Assembly (NCBI RefSeq): GCF_035083965.1
Contig: NC_089736.1
Location: 9,179,501 to 9,243,500 of the forward strand
Length of the DNA stretch: 64,000 nt
Source of the DNA: Branchiostoma lanceolatum
Taxonomy: Eukaryota > Chordata > Leptocardii > Amphioxiformes > Branchiostomatidae
Reading direction: 5' to 3'
The position numbers were made by a program, and so were the translations under genes. The number at the start of each line of letters is the position of its first letter. Within the stretch, counting starts at the first letter, position 1. The notes beneath the pieces are model-generated. The model made no database searches. It saw only the letters and a program-made list of their open reading frames with translations, and had not been told where the DNA came from. This document shows, piece after piece, positions 10,454-22,477 of the stretch.

Positions 10454-13012
10454 ATGGCGGACTCTCCTGACAGAGAAACTCTCATAGACCCAGGTAAGTT
10501 TGTGGCATACTTGTCTAGTTTTCTAAGTTAAAATTAAAGAATGAAAGAAGGTTAGAAATAGACAATATACCTGAGGTCAGCGAAGAAACCACAGGATTCG
10601 TGTCAGCATTCATATAATTATTTCCTTCTGGAAAACAGGGAGATTTAGGGTTCGTTTTCTAAATTCTGTGACTGCAAAGGGTCTCGGAAACCAGCGTTAT
10701 TATGGTCTGTATTCGTATTGAGGTCAAGTATATTTTTTTCCTTTATGAACATACCTTTTGCAAATCTACCGTAGAACCCCCCCCCCCCCCCCCACGCATA
10801 AAGATCAAAACTCATTGGTAAACTATAAGCGGTCAATCATCGGGTTTACATTACACTGTACATGCAGTTGAATAAGCCATACAGCCTTCAACAACTAGGG
10901 TCCGGGTGGAGGGCAGCATGCACCTCACGTACCAAGGACACTATATATAAGGCCCTTGGTGTTACCTTATTAGGCTACACCAAGTAATTTTTATGGATGA
11001 CGTCCGCGCGCGCATTGATTTTGGTCTGTTCCCAGAAAAAAAAAAAAAATTCCGCTTCCTGTAACTATGACCAAAGACTTACAATAGTGCCGCAAATCAA
11101 TGGGATATGGCAAGAAACAGGACAAGACAACAACTGCTGTTCAACCTCAACTGATTTATTCAAATTATTGCTGTTTCATAATGAATAAAATAATTGTTAG
11201 TTGTTACACGGTGTTCTCTCATTCAATTTGTGTCCTAACATGTGTCGTCGACTATTATATTTCAAATCTAGGCATCTTGTTTTTTTCGGCCCTTCTTGTT
11301 TTTTTTTCGCGCTCTCGCATTAGATTTAGGGTCTCCAAAGGACGTCATCCATAAAAATTACTTGGTGCAGCCTTAATTCAAATACTTACTGTGAGGCTGA
11401 TATATTTGTATAAATGCTATCAGTTACTGGGTTTCTTACTGAAGTGTCAAGATAGTATTTGATGTCAGCAACAAGAAGTGGTAGTAACGATTGTATTTTT
11501 GTATTTTTCTGCCATAGAAGCGGATGATGTGCCAAGAACAAGGGCGTCCGTTCTGCGCTGTGTCGGTCACTTCATCTTAGTGAGCTGCATCATCACTCCG
11601 TCAGTTCTGCTCTTCTGGCGCGGCAGTTTTAACCTCCTGGCCGGGTATCTGGTCGGAGATGACTCCGATAGACTCTGGCTGTGTCTCGCCATCGGCAGCC
11701 CTGTTGTTCTCCTTGCAGGACTCCTACAGCATCACATCACGAGGTTGGGGCGGTGGATGGATGGACAGAGCTACGTCTTATACCCGATGTTTGTCGGCGT
11801 GTATTTTTACGTGGTGGCGTTTGCTGTAGTTGCCCAATGGGTCGCGCTTTGGAACCTACCTGTCTACTTCATACCACAAATGGACAATGCGATTGGACAA
11901 GGTATACGGGCGATCCTTTCATTTATAATCATGATCTTTCTACGCGCGGTCGGGCAAGGTAGGGCGTGTCCCGTGGACGCTTCATTCGACTTCGACCCCA
12001 AGCCATTCCGAATTCCGCTCCGATTCCACACGGACATAGCCGAACGCTGTTCGGGAAAGTTCGTCCTGGACGTCGTGTTCTCCCTCTTGCTACTCGACCT
12101 GATCACGGTCCAGAACTGGGCAGGGACATGGAGTCTCCTCGACTACACCGTATTCCCCGACGACCCTTGTTTGTCCTCCTGGGTCTCTCTGGGGGTAGGG
12201 TACACCATGTACCTCCTGGTAACCGCCATCCAGTTTCCCCTATACAGAGCCACCAAAAGTCTGAGGGGAGAAAGACTGGAGTTTTACAAGAGACTGGCGA
12301 TCGAGGACACTTACGGCCTTGTGGTGAATTTTGCTGTGAATAACGTATGGAGGGGGTTGTGGGGTCTTTACGACTGCTACATATTGTACGACCAGCCCTG
12401 GGAGAGTAATTGGTTGACGCACGGACTTGGAGCGGCCGTGTGCTTCATGGTTTGTGCCGGTAGTAGTATGGGGAGGATCCTTGTATCTGTAGACGGCGAG
12501 GCGGACGACGGGAGTGGCGTGCTGTTCACAGTTTTCACCACAATTGGGGTGAGTTTGTCTCAGATTATTGTAGTAGATAAACTGCAATGACGTGCTAGGT
12601 TGACCTATTCCGCCCGGTGGCTCCCATACACTGCCGGTTATGTTGGAAAAAGACGTTCTGTAAACATTTCAAGGGCAGGGTGGATGACACTGCATGCTTT
12701 ACTTGCACCAGTAAAGTTGAATTGATATAACACCTGTATGTATGCTACCTGTGACTGTGTTAAATGTATTCCTTTTATAAGATATGTACATTTTCGAAAT
12801 TCTGTCACAGGATTCTTTACTTTGCACGATGTGATCTATTTTTAATAATATTTTGAATAATAAATATTGTTTTCAATAATAAATCATATTATGTATTCTC
12901 AGTAACCTTTTGTACAATCATCGTTTTTGCCTACCGTTTCTTCTGCTAGGAACCTGGCAATGTGCTGCGATGGCGATGCGATAGAGACCGAAACAACCTA
13001 GACAGCATCTGA
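10454..13012 (+). CDS. Fuseless-like eight-pass membrane protein, third paralogue
   Basis: Exons 10454-10493, 11518-12548 and 12950-13012 join to 377 residues. Exon 1 encodes MADSPDRETLIDP with a good start context (AAAATGG) and a GTAAGT donor. The first intron has phase 1 and the second phase 0. The large exon shows the same eight hydrophobic segments in four pairs and the same W(R/A)GxW motifs as copies 1 and 2, though much of the sequence differs, so this paralogue is older. The last exon is short and unrelated to that of copies 1 and 2 and ends in a charged tail. Copies 1 and 2 start inside the large exon and seem to have lost or never had this coding first exon. Two AATAAA motifs in the second intron could support a shorter form ending at 12590. 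Confidence 0.75.
10972..11373. mobile_element. Non-autonomous DNA transposon with 34-bp inverted ends
   Basis: The 34-bp ends at 10972-11005 and 11340-11373 are inverted copies with one mismatch (core CCAAGTAATTTTTATGGATG). The 402-bp element lies in intron 1 of the third Fuseless-like gene. I could not fix a target duplication (the flanks are TTATT and TAATT). It contains no convincing coding sequence, so it is best described as a MITE-like element. Confidence 0.85.
12859..12883 (+). terminator. Candidate intronic poly(A) signals in the third Fuseless-like gene
   Basis: AATAAA occurs at 12859-12864 and 12878-12883, after the in-frame stop reached by reading through the second donor (12588-12590) and before the last exon at 12950. 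Use would yield a 3'-shortened mRNA. This is an inference from motif and position. Confidence 0.35.
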
Positions 13013-14514
13013 CGAACTTTCCGTAGATATAAAAATGACACGGTATCTAGGTAAACCGATGTCATGTATTGAGTAGAAGCGATTGGGAGGGGGTCGATGT
13101 TAAGGTGGATGGTAAAATGGGGAGATACGTTTCTATCCGGCTGAAATTGAACGTGTATGGTCGAAATCCATCCTTAATGGTCCTGGGTTTTGAATGGATA
13201 GGGCATTGTATGTAAATACATCCTTTTTGGCGGTGCCTTAGGGGCTAGTCTAATAGTATATCATATTTTCATTTGGCAAGAATTCTGGTTTGTACATGTA
13301 CATGGTGATCTGTGTCTTCATTTTGGCAACGCCTAGCAACAAATGACCTAGTACCTTGTCTCTCATCAGACCCCATGTCATACAAATAATGATATGCCAT
13401 TACAGCTAGACAGAATTCCTCTTTTCCAAGGTTGATACAATTTCTGCGTTGCGATACACAAAGAACACAAACAGAAAAAAAAAACTTATGACAACGACGC
13501 AACTGGTATATGCAGTCATCATGCAAATTGGCACATCTTTATTGTACAAAACAGTTGTGTAAAACGCAACTTGTCGTTAACAGGGTGAATCATACTTAAT
13601 CTCATTTGCATGCAAGCTCATTTGCATGCAGGCTCATGTGGCTCAAAATACAAATTTGTACAATGCGATCTCGCAAAACAACAAACTTTGAATGATGTAA
13701 CTCAATTACTTGTTTTTGCTTACAACGGGCAAACAAAACAAATAAAATGTTCTATTGTTCATCATCAGTTGAATACTGTAGTACAATATTTGTACTCATC
13801 GTGCATACACGTGATACTTTGGTTTCTTATATTGAAGAAATTGAAATATCTCTCATTATAAAAGTACAGAACAAGAAAAATGGATCATTTCGTGGTAAGA
13901 GTGGCTTTTATATCCAAGCTCTTTGTTTATATATTCAGAAATGTTCAAATGTTACTTTAAAAAACTCAAGAAAAAAGCTCAATAACAGATTTTCTTGAAG
14001 TGTTTGAGCCATTGCACAATTCACAGCCAGCTAACAATCTACACACATTATTCACTTCTGAAAGCTACAGTTGATTTAAAAACCATTTGAATCTTGAATA
14101 TATTTACATAGTAATTGCACTCTTATTGTCACTGCATTGGTGGTATATTGTAAAAAGCAGCCTCATTTCATCAATGGTAAGATTAGGTAAAAGCAGAAAA
14201 ACAACATAAATCATAGCATAGAAAGATAACTTTGTTGCTATTAATCACGAATCAGATTTACGTTTCTTTAAAACTTCTATAGCTATGTACAATATTACAG
14301 TATATCTGACATTATCTTTTTTTGGTGAAAAATAGCTACATTTTCAGTCTAGTGCAAAGTGGCTATGACAGTATAGCTCTTACACATGTATATGTAGTAA
14401 CCATCTCTTAGCATCTTAATTTTGATCAAAATAACTTCTTTGTCTTCCTTTGTCCTTTTCTTTCCTGCTGGAAGATACCCTTTGTCATGTCTAGATAAAG
14501 CTCTAACTAAAATA
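13013..14514. other. Convergent intergenic region
   Basis: This is the tail-to-tail spacer between the third Fuseless-like gene and the LRR gene. No further exon is supported. Two ATTTGCAT octamers occur 19 bp apart within a short direct repeat (about 13600-13627), which could bind POU factors. That is only a motif match. Confidence 0.5.
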
Positions 14515-14520
14515 TTTATT
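14515..14520 (-). terminator. Poly(A) signal of the LRR gene
   Basis: TTTATT on the + strand reads AATAAA on the gene strand, about 260 bp after the stop codon at 14778-14780. It is the nearest canonical signal and would give a short 3' untranslated region. Confidence 0.5.
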
Positions 14521-14777
14521 AAGCCTTGTCCTGATTAGTAAAATACAATTGTCTCATTAAGAATCTTAACACTGGGGGTACAGTCTCGTGCAACTAACGA
14601 TGACAACCCAAGAACAAGTTCTGGGCCACTTGTTGGATCGTGAATTTCTCAGTGCAGTGCAGTAGGTACTGTTTTGATTTAGGTACGGTAGATTTCAGTT
14701 CATTCGCCACAGTTGGAAATGGTTCTATTTGTGGATCAGCTAATCAGCAGTTCTCGTGGTTTTCGGGGCACATTTAC

Positions 14778-17306
14778 CTATGCCTGAGCGGTTGCCTCGA
14801 ACGGAACAGGTACTGTCTGAGGGGGACCGGTGTCTTGGGTACCCATGTTCTCGGTCATCGCGATGTTGACACTAGCACTAGAACTAGAGTCTTTCTTCGC
14901 CGCTGCGCCTTTCTTCCCTTTGCCGCCCTTGGCACCTGGGCGCTTAGCCGACTTGGGTCGTCCGCCGGCGCTTCCAGGTTTTGACTTCTCTGCTTTCTTT
15001 TCTTCCTCGAGCTTCTTAGCCAACAGGGTCTCCGGCTCTTTCTTGTTTGGATCTTGGTCGGAGGTGTTGACCGAGGCCTTCTGTCGGAGCTTCTCCATGG
15101 TCTTCGGGAAAGTCCGGAGCTTGTTGTTCGAGATGTCCACCGACTTGATCGACGGGAGCTTCGTGACGGTTTCTGGGATACCCTCCAGCATGTTGTCCGA
15201 GAGGTCAAGGGTCGTCAGGGACTTCATCCGCCAGATGTCCCCTGGGAGAGCCTTGATGACGTTAGCGGAGAGGTTGAGCACCTGTATCCGGTACAAGTAC
15301 GGCATGTCCATGGGGATGGCCGTCACTTGGTTACCAGACGCGTTTAAGACCAAGAGGGACGCTAGGATGTCGATGCGGTCGTTAGGGAGCTCTGGAAGCT
15401 GATTGGCTGACAGGTCTAACGTCGTCAGTTGGCTGAGCGTGCCGAAGTTGTCAGGAAGTGACGTTAGCTTGTTGTTGGAGAAGTTGAGATACTGCAAGGA
15501 CCGTAGCTTGACAAGCGTTGGCGTGAACTCCTCGACTTGGTTGTTTGACGTGTCGAGGTGTGACAGGTAGGCAAAGTCGCCCAACTTTGGTGGGAGGGCA
15601 GTGAGTTCGTTGTGGGCCAGGTCAAGGTGTTGTAGCTGCCGTAGGCGGTGGAAGTTCGCCGGTAGACTGTTTAGCTTGTTGTTGCGGGCGTTGAACTTCT
15701 CTAAGAAGCGAAGGTTGCAGATGGTCGTCGGCAACGTCGTGAGGTCAATGTTGGAGATGTCGAGCTCGGTCAGACTTCGGAGGTCGTCGCCGATCCGAAC
15801 GATCAACGACTTGTTGTCTCCGGCTACCCTCGTGGGAAGTCGGAGCGGGTTGCCGGCAACCTTGAGACAAGTGAGGGACCGTGGTGCGGTGAGGACGGGG
15901 AGTTTATTGTCCGATACGTCAAGGAAGGACAGAGACCGCAGGAAGTGAAACGGCTCTGGTAGAGCTTCCAGCTTGTTTCTGGACACGTCTAGAGAATCCA
16001 GCGTGCGCAGCTTCCTCATGTTGGTCGGTAGAGCGACGAGGGCATTGTGGGAAGCGTTGAGCCGCGACAGTAGCTGATCGTCCCCGAGGGTGTCGGGAAG
16101 GGTCTCCAGCTTGTTGTGAGACACGTCTACGTTCTTCAGGTGTCTCAGTACTCCGATCTTCGCAGGCATCTCCTTGATCTCGTTATGGGCGACGTCGAGA
16201 ACACGTAAGGACACCAAGCTGCCCACTCCTTCCGGAAGTGACGTCAGTATGTTGTATGACGCGTTTAGACTCTCCAGCTTACCCATTCCTATGAGCCTGT
16301 CTAGCGCGGGAAGCTGGTTGTGGGACAAGTCCAAACTGACGACAGAATCCGTCTTACCGAACTTCGCCGGAAGTGACGTCAACTTGTTCTCGGAGAAGTC
16401 TAGAACGTGGATCTTCCTGAGGTTGTGGATCTGATCCGGAAGTTGCGTCAGCCGGTTGTAGCTGGCATGAAGTGTGACCAGGCAGTGTCTGAGGTTGCAG
16501 ATGTCGTCGGGAAGAAAGTCTAACTGGTTGTGGGATAGGTCCAGGAACTCTAGGTACCTCAGAGTGCCGATAGTCGGAGGGATACAGTCCAGTTGGTTGT
16601 GCGAGAGGTTCAGCGAGACTAACCTCTGCAGCTTGTCCAGGCCCTCCGGAAGGGTGTGGATCAAGTTCCTGGAAGCATCAATGACGTTGATGGAGCAGGT
16701 TCCCTTCGCAATGACCGCCGGCAATGTTCGGAGTTGATTATTGGACACGTTGACGGACGAGTGCAGTTTGTAGATGCTCTTCGGTAGAGTCTTGATGGAG
16801 TTACTAGAGGCATCAATGTAGGTTATAGACGAGGACGATCCAATGTTCTTTGGTAGGGTTTTCAGCTTGTTGCCCGCGGCGTTGACTGTTGTTAGAGCCG
16901 ATGCCTTGTGAATGGTCTTTGGAAGGCTCTTAATTTGGTTGGTGGAGGCTTCGATTGACGTCAGGTACTTAAGCCGGGAGACGGATCCCGGGATAGCACG
17001 CACGGTGTTGTTCGTGACGTCTATACTTCGAAGGGACTCCAGCCGACCGATGCCTTTTGGTAGGCGGCGCAACCTGTTGTTTTGAGCGTCCAGATATTTC
17101 GTTTTCATCGCTAGCTCCTCGTTTTCGTAGACCTCGTCCGGTAGAGCCTTCATGTTACACGTTGAGAAGTTCATTCGGATGTGGCCGTCAGACGTGTCCA
17201 TGAACTGTAGAACCGTTCTCGGTAAAGATTTGATGACCGAGCCCGGTCCTTTTGGGGGAGGGGGCTTGTCTTTGTCCCGTCTGCTGCTGCCTGATCTTCG
17301 ACTCAT
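14778..17306 (-). CDS. Intronless leucine-rich-repeat protein, 842 residues
   Basis: A single uninterrupted frame encodes a basic N-terminus (MSRRSGSSRRDKDKPPPP), then some 28 leucine-rich repeats of about 23 residues from roughly residue 45 to 720, then a lysine/alanine/serine-rich disordered tail. The repeats follow LPxxIxxLxxLxxLDxSxNxL with LP at the start, as in SHOC2, LRRC40 and the Erbin-type intracellular LRR proteins. No signal peptide, membrane segment or catalytic domain is visible, so a cytosolic or nuclear scaffold is likely. The repeat array has one irregular stretch around residues 470-530. I do not recognise a specific orthologue. The lack of introns is unusual beside the other genes here and allows a retrogene origin. 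Overlapping frames on the + strand are shadows of the repetitive coding sequence. Confidence 0.9.
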   Translation of the reverse strand: MSRRSGSSRRDKDKPPPPKGPGSVIKSLPRTVLQFMDTSDGHIRMNFSTCNMKALPDEVYENEELAMKTKYLDAQNNRLRRLPKGIGRLESLRSIDVTNNTVRAIPGSVSRLKYLTSIEASTNQIKSLPKTIHKASALTTVNAAGNKLKTLPKNIGSSSSITYIDASSNSIKTLPKSIYKLHSSVNVSNNQLRTLPAVIAKGTCSINVIDASRNLIHTLPEGLDKLQRLVSLNLSHNQLDCIPPTIGTLRYLEFLDLSHNQLDFLPDDICNLRHCLVTLHASYNRLTQLPDQIHNLRKIHVLDFSENKLTSLPAKFGKTDSVVSLDLSHNQLPALDRLIGMGKLESLNASYNILTSLPEGVGSLVSLRVLDVAHNEIKEMPAKIGVLRHLKNVDVSHNKLETLPDTLGDDQLLSRLNASHNALVALPTNMRKLRTLDSLDVSRNKLEALPEPFHFLRSLSFLDVSDNKLPVLTAPRSLTCLKVAGNPLRLPTRVAGDNKSLIVRIGDDLRSLTELDISNIDLTTLPTTICNLRFLEKFNARNNKLNSLPANFHRLRQLQHLDLAHNELTALPPKLGDFAYLSHLDTSNNQVEEFTPTLVKLRSLQYLNFSNNKLTSLPDNFGTLSQLTTLDLSANQLPELPNDRIDILASLLVLNASGNQVTAIPMDMPYLYRIQVLNLSANVIKALPGDIWRMKSLTTLDLSDNMLEGIPETVTKLPSIKSVDISNNKLRTFPKTMEKLRQKASVNTSDQDPNKKEPETLLAKKLEEEKKAEKSKPGSAGGRPKSAKRPGAKGGKGKKGAAAKKDSSSSASVNIAMTENMGTQDTGPPQTVPVPFEATAQA

Positions 17307-17420
17307 ACTGACGTTTTGTTTCCTACGTTTCCACTAGTCGTCACAAAGTCGCCATTTTGGAATCGCGTTGCTAAGTGTTGGAGTGTTGTCGAAAACACGA
17401 GCGTCCGCAGTTGCTATCGT
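17307..17420 (-). promoter_or_regulatory. 5' flank of the LRR gene
   Basis: The 110 bp before the ATG contain GCCATTTTGG (17351-17360), a YY1-like match, and a GTTGCTAAG half-site resembling an RFX X-box. There is no TATA box. Promoter function is inferred from position only. Confidence 0.3.
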
Positions 17421-18777
17421 CTAGTAGACGTTGTACATAGGCGAGAATCTGTACGTTTTTAACGTGGAGGTTGTCCTAGATTCAGCGTGGCGTGAGGCAC
17501 TCCGGTTCCCCGGCGTTTGTTCTTCGTTGCCGACCCAGTGTCTTAAGCCTCTCGATGAATCGCACCTGCCACAAAAAAGAACAAGAACAAAATGGCTGAT
17601 CAGTTTCCACGGAGTGAACGTATAATGTACCATGAGGATTAAAGAACAAATCCGTCTCCTGACCCGCCTCCACGGTTTACTGATAACCAATAGTATATAT
17701 TTCGCTTAGTTGGCCATACATAGAGTTTGAAACTACGTCAGTTGGCAGCTGATACTGCTATTAACCGGCAAACATAGCATGAGCTTTGAGCTCAAATTGA
17801 AATCCGCACAAAAGATATTGACATTTAGAACACTTGCATTATTGATTAAAGAGGTCAGGAAACTGAACAATGGTTATGATACAGAGACGAATGACGGACT
17901 ACTCTTTTTCAGGCTCCGCGTAGGTAAACAATAGCCCCATATTTGTCAACGTCCTTTTCAATAGATTCGGGTATCGTCATCTTAGGTAAAGTTTTTCCAT
18001 TTCACGGTGTTTAACTGGCGTAATGTTGAAACAGCGCTCATTTCTTGTTGGCTTCTTTCCTTTGTTGGGTAAGCAAAGTAAATTTAAACATCCATTCATG
18101 CACGACCTAAAATACGACAAGAGTAAACAATGTCGGACAGATTGTTGAATCTTTGTATCAAAGGTCTCTCCAAAGTACAGGCGCCATTCTTTAGTTAGAT
18201 ATTAAGTTTTCCGCCATTTGTATACATATTAATCTTTGGATGTTAATAGGAAAAGGATGAACTGTATGTGGGCATAAGTAATCTTTCTAACGGAAATATG
18301 GAGTGTTAGGAAAATGCACTAGTGCGTAAGCATTTGGTAAATATTTGTAAATGTTTTTGACCGAAAATGCTGTATTAAAAGGTATTCAATGTACACGCAC
18401 ATGTCTTAAAAAGATGATATGCCGCATTTTAAATAATATATTCCTCCGTATATCTACGATACAACTTTACGACTACAAACCACCGCCTCCACCAAAATTA
18501 ACCTTACTCCTAGTAACAACAAGTCTGACAAAAACATAATGGAAAATAAAAAAGAAATACCTTGTTCAAAACACGTTTAGAGGAGAATGCATATACACAG
18601 TCTATGTATATGTATATGTATATGACTACAACACCATGCATACAAGGTCTGCACGTATCTAGCCTATAAAAAGCGGTACTAGTCTATAAACATACCCGCC
18701 CTACCATGACTACCGTACAACGTACCAAACAAACCTAATTTTATCCCCTATCTCACCAATAAAAGTCACCTTATAAG

Positions 18778-19029
18778 CTCAACACCCCTATAACACTCTG
18801 AACAAAGACTTCATTCTTTGCCAAAGAACCAATCATCAGGAGATTTGTGATTCTTTTCGTTCATTCTATCCCGGTGATATTCTGGAGTTGCCTGGCTTCG
18901 GGGTTATTCATACCTTTTCAATCCACCGGTATAACTCAACTTTAGCAATATTGACTCAGTGGGGAGGTATATAAAAGAACAAGTATTCAGCCGTAACGTG
19001 CGTTCTTTGCAATTGTATTTGGTAGAATG
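18778..19029 (+). repeat. Dispersed repeat with internal TATATAAAAG, copy 1
   Basis: The segment is homologous to 28107-28325. Shared landmarks in order are AACACCCCTAT, a CTTCATT/GCCAAA block, GAGTTATTCATACCTTTTCAAT-like sequence, a TATAAAAG box (18970-18977 here) and TTTGGTAGA. It is about 250 bp, non-coding and in the same orientation in both places. It may be a degenerate retroposed or MITE family carrying a promoter-like end. Confidence 0.75.
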
Positions 19030-22000
19030 GATATTAGAGTTTGTTACAATCAGACCAATTTAAAGCTTATGCACAGCGTTCCATTGGATATAATGGTGCA
19101 GAACCATCAAGAAAACTGGTCTTTGCGCAGCTGTACAATAAAGAATTACATATACAATGTAACTGTATGAAACTTGTTTTCTGCCGTTTCTATGGAGCTC
19201 AGCAAATATACCCATTCGATCCCGTAATTCTGTTAACGACGCTAACTAAGTCAATGAAATCGATAAACAAGCTATAACCATTTCACAAATCCTATTTTCT
19301 CAATTTTCACATAACAGTATTATTTTTTGTCAAATCGTCGGTTGCTGCTTTTTTGTTTTTGTTTACTAGCACAATGGGGTGGGAATTGTTATGTCTCGCT
19401 GAGTGCATAGTTCACACGAGCCTTAACGCGGCTTAATCTTTCAGAACAAAAGTGACTTTATGTGAGCAAATAGTCCCGACAGCGGGTGCCAAGCACCGTG
19501 GCACTTCATGGCGATACTTATGTAAACAGAGATTTGGGGAGCTCGAGTGTTTTCTCCCAGACGCAAAAGTTTTGTAAATACTTGACTTACGTACTAAACA
19601 AAGGGACGTTCAAAATTCAACATGTCAAGTGTGGGAAGTCATCAGAATGGTTTAGAATACTCCCGCAAAGTTCCATTGTTTTAAACGACCTTAGAAGTGA
19701 CCCTGATATAACTGAAATGTACACATTTGCGTTGTATGTGGTTAAGTAAATAGGAACGAAACTTTTTGCATTCTCGAATTTTTCGGAAGGGTAGAAACCT
19801 TTCTACAGTTGGAACGCGGTTGCAAGTTTTCCGGCAGATTTTGTTCCTAAAAGTAACACCGAGTGTGTCTTAAGGATCATTGAGGGAGGTGGTAGATTTT
19901 AGAGCACCCTTAAGAGGCCAGACAGTGTATGAGTTAAGGGTGACTGCTCAAACAGTGTTCCGAGGGTTAGAGTGGGTCAGGAGTGGGCTCACGACAACTT
20001 TCCTGCGCTAAATGGCGCGTCAAATGTCTGGTTGTAATGTGAGCATCTGATTCGGCACCAATCCATTCAGAACACTTGTGAACTCTATATTGCTGAACCT
20101 GTTGGGCATCTGTGGACAAAGAACAAACTACAGATGCTATAACCACAAATGCTATTACGCAGTCTAGATTTTATCTATCATTTCAGCAAATTTATTCACC
20201 ACAGAAATGCGTTGTTGCGAAGAATTGTACACCACAATGCTAGGGTACGTAAACACCGATGGCGAACACCTTTTTTTTAATTTCCGGCAGTCATTTTCGG
20301 TCAGTTTCTAATTTCCCTCTTGAGTTCACACATTCACGCAGGCAATCAATGTTGCGGTACCAGGCTATGTCTGGAACGCACTGCTAGGGCTATTTTAAGA
20401 TATGCATATTTTGTAAACACGAAGAAACTACGTCCAGAAAAAAACAACTCATTTATCAAGTTGAAATCACAGTAGCGGTAAAATTCGTACACCCCACGGA
20501 ATGCTGATGTTAACATTATTTCATGGGTCAAACGTATCGAATTCATGTGTAGCTAGAACGTTCAGGAGAGTGGCCAGGTGGGGGAATTGATTTATTCAGT
20601 CTCGTGTTTACACAGACCCTAAGTTCAAGCACTCGAATCTTATTTGCTTCGCGGAAGAACAGAATACCCTGGCCTTACTAAAATGCATCGCGGATACAGT
20701 TTACGTAAAATTCTACATTTCGGTTTTGAACAGTTTTCTACATTCACTGTAAATATATCAACTCATGATATCAGTTTATTTATGTCATTTTTGTAGGTAC
20801 TAGCGTGTGTATGAGATTTAAGGCCAGACAAGAAGATTTATACATGTAATTAAGTAGGTTTATTACATGCTGTGTAAACAGTGGATAGTCGTTGTAATCA
20901 CATAGTATACCGCCTCTAATTAAGTCTCTACGACGTTCATAAATTCACTTCTGTCGGAGACAGGTCTGATTAAATGTGCGGTCTTTTGATCTACGTATAC
21001 TAAATATATGGACTGTGGGGACCAGGAAATAGGCCGAAAAATGAAATACACAGTTCTCCATTCTATAATCTAAGTACCTTTTGTTTTAAATGAAATGCAC
21101 TGCGGTGTAGCAGGCAACCGTTTCACAATAAGATGCAATAAGGAATAGAAGGTAAAATGAAATATGACATATGCGTCGTGACAGTGGCGCGGCGTCTATT
21201 ACTTTATAGACGTACTTTGCAACACATGTTGACAAAAATCGATAAGTGCAAAGTTTACGTAGCAACAAAAAATCAATATCGAACTCTGAAGATATTTTTG
21301 TGTCCGTTCTCATTTTGATACACGTATTTGATGAAATGGACATATTCCAGTGTATTCATAGTGACTTAAAGCCGAATACCCCTGTCATATTTTAGGTAGT
21401 GCACAGTGCTCGCGCTAACACGGTGTTTTCACTGAATATTTCTTTGCGGTACCGCAAGAACTGAGTAGGCATATTGTTTCCTGTCATTTCAACAGCCTAC
21501 GGAATTTACTTCATGAAATCGCGAGTCATCAGATGTTTTCGGTGACAGGTGTTTCGGGTCGGTTGGTCACCTAAGCGACCAGACCCGTATGTTTATCACA
21601 CGTGTCTCTTGTACGGAAACAACACAAAAACAATTTGTAAGACATGGTAGGACATAAGGACAGCAAGTGATAATAAGACAGTGGCATTTTCTGGTTGTCT
21701 GAAATCGTCGACTGGCTCATGCAAAAGAATAGGACGTTAGATACACGATTTTGACAACTATTTGGGTCCCGAAAGCATAGATTATTGATTTGTGAACCAG
21801 AAAATCGTCAGTCGATATTGTGGCTAGAACATACTTACATATAATGCAGTGCACATAGCAAAGAGATGCACATTGGTTTCTTGGGTGCCTTCTACAAATA
21901 CAACATGTTGCTGGGAGAAACTGCGACCGCCTTGTTCAAATAGTGACAAGCACTGCATGCAGCATAACAAAAGTGTGACCAAAATTAGACCTGTTTGTTT

Positions 22001-22477
22001 TTCGAGGCTCTTTTCAGTTTTTCGTGGTCTGAGATCCGGTTTTTGTCGCCAGTGTGCCTTGGGCAGACAAATGAATATGTTGAGTAGGTTATCTGAGCCC
22101 TAGCACATAACGAGTGATCTTTGAAGTCAGCGATAAAGCAAGTAGCTTACGGCTATATGGCTAAAGGTGATAAATACATGGCAACGGTGCCATACTATGG
22201 CCTTGCTGTCACATTACATACAGGTGGTAGCTTTACAAATGACTAAATCATGGCAGGCATATCGGCTCGACTTTCTCCCAAAATAGATTGCAGGTATTGT
22301 GGGTTGAATGGAGAAAAGAGGGAACTGATATCGCGGTATGGTGTTTCCAATGGGCCGTTTTGTATACCACCAACTATACTGTATACGCCGGGTCGCCAAT
22401 TCAAACATGCACATTGCGAGGGTTTGTAGTGTAATCGTAGATAAAACGTACCTGCTGTGGTGTTTGTAGTGGTATGT

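Noticed and set aside
10777..10793. Poly-C run and neighbouring glycine-rich frame
   Set aside because: Homopolymer in an intron; it may also be a sequencing-length artefact.
14830..15402. Long + strand frames across the LRR gene
   Set aside because: The periodic leucine-rich repeat coding sequence opens the antisense frames. None has splice sites or a recognisable domain.
21556..21590. Imperfect palindrome GGGTCGGTTGGTC...GACCAGACCC
   Set aside because: Short and isolated, with no second copy seen; too little to call an element.
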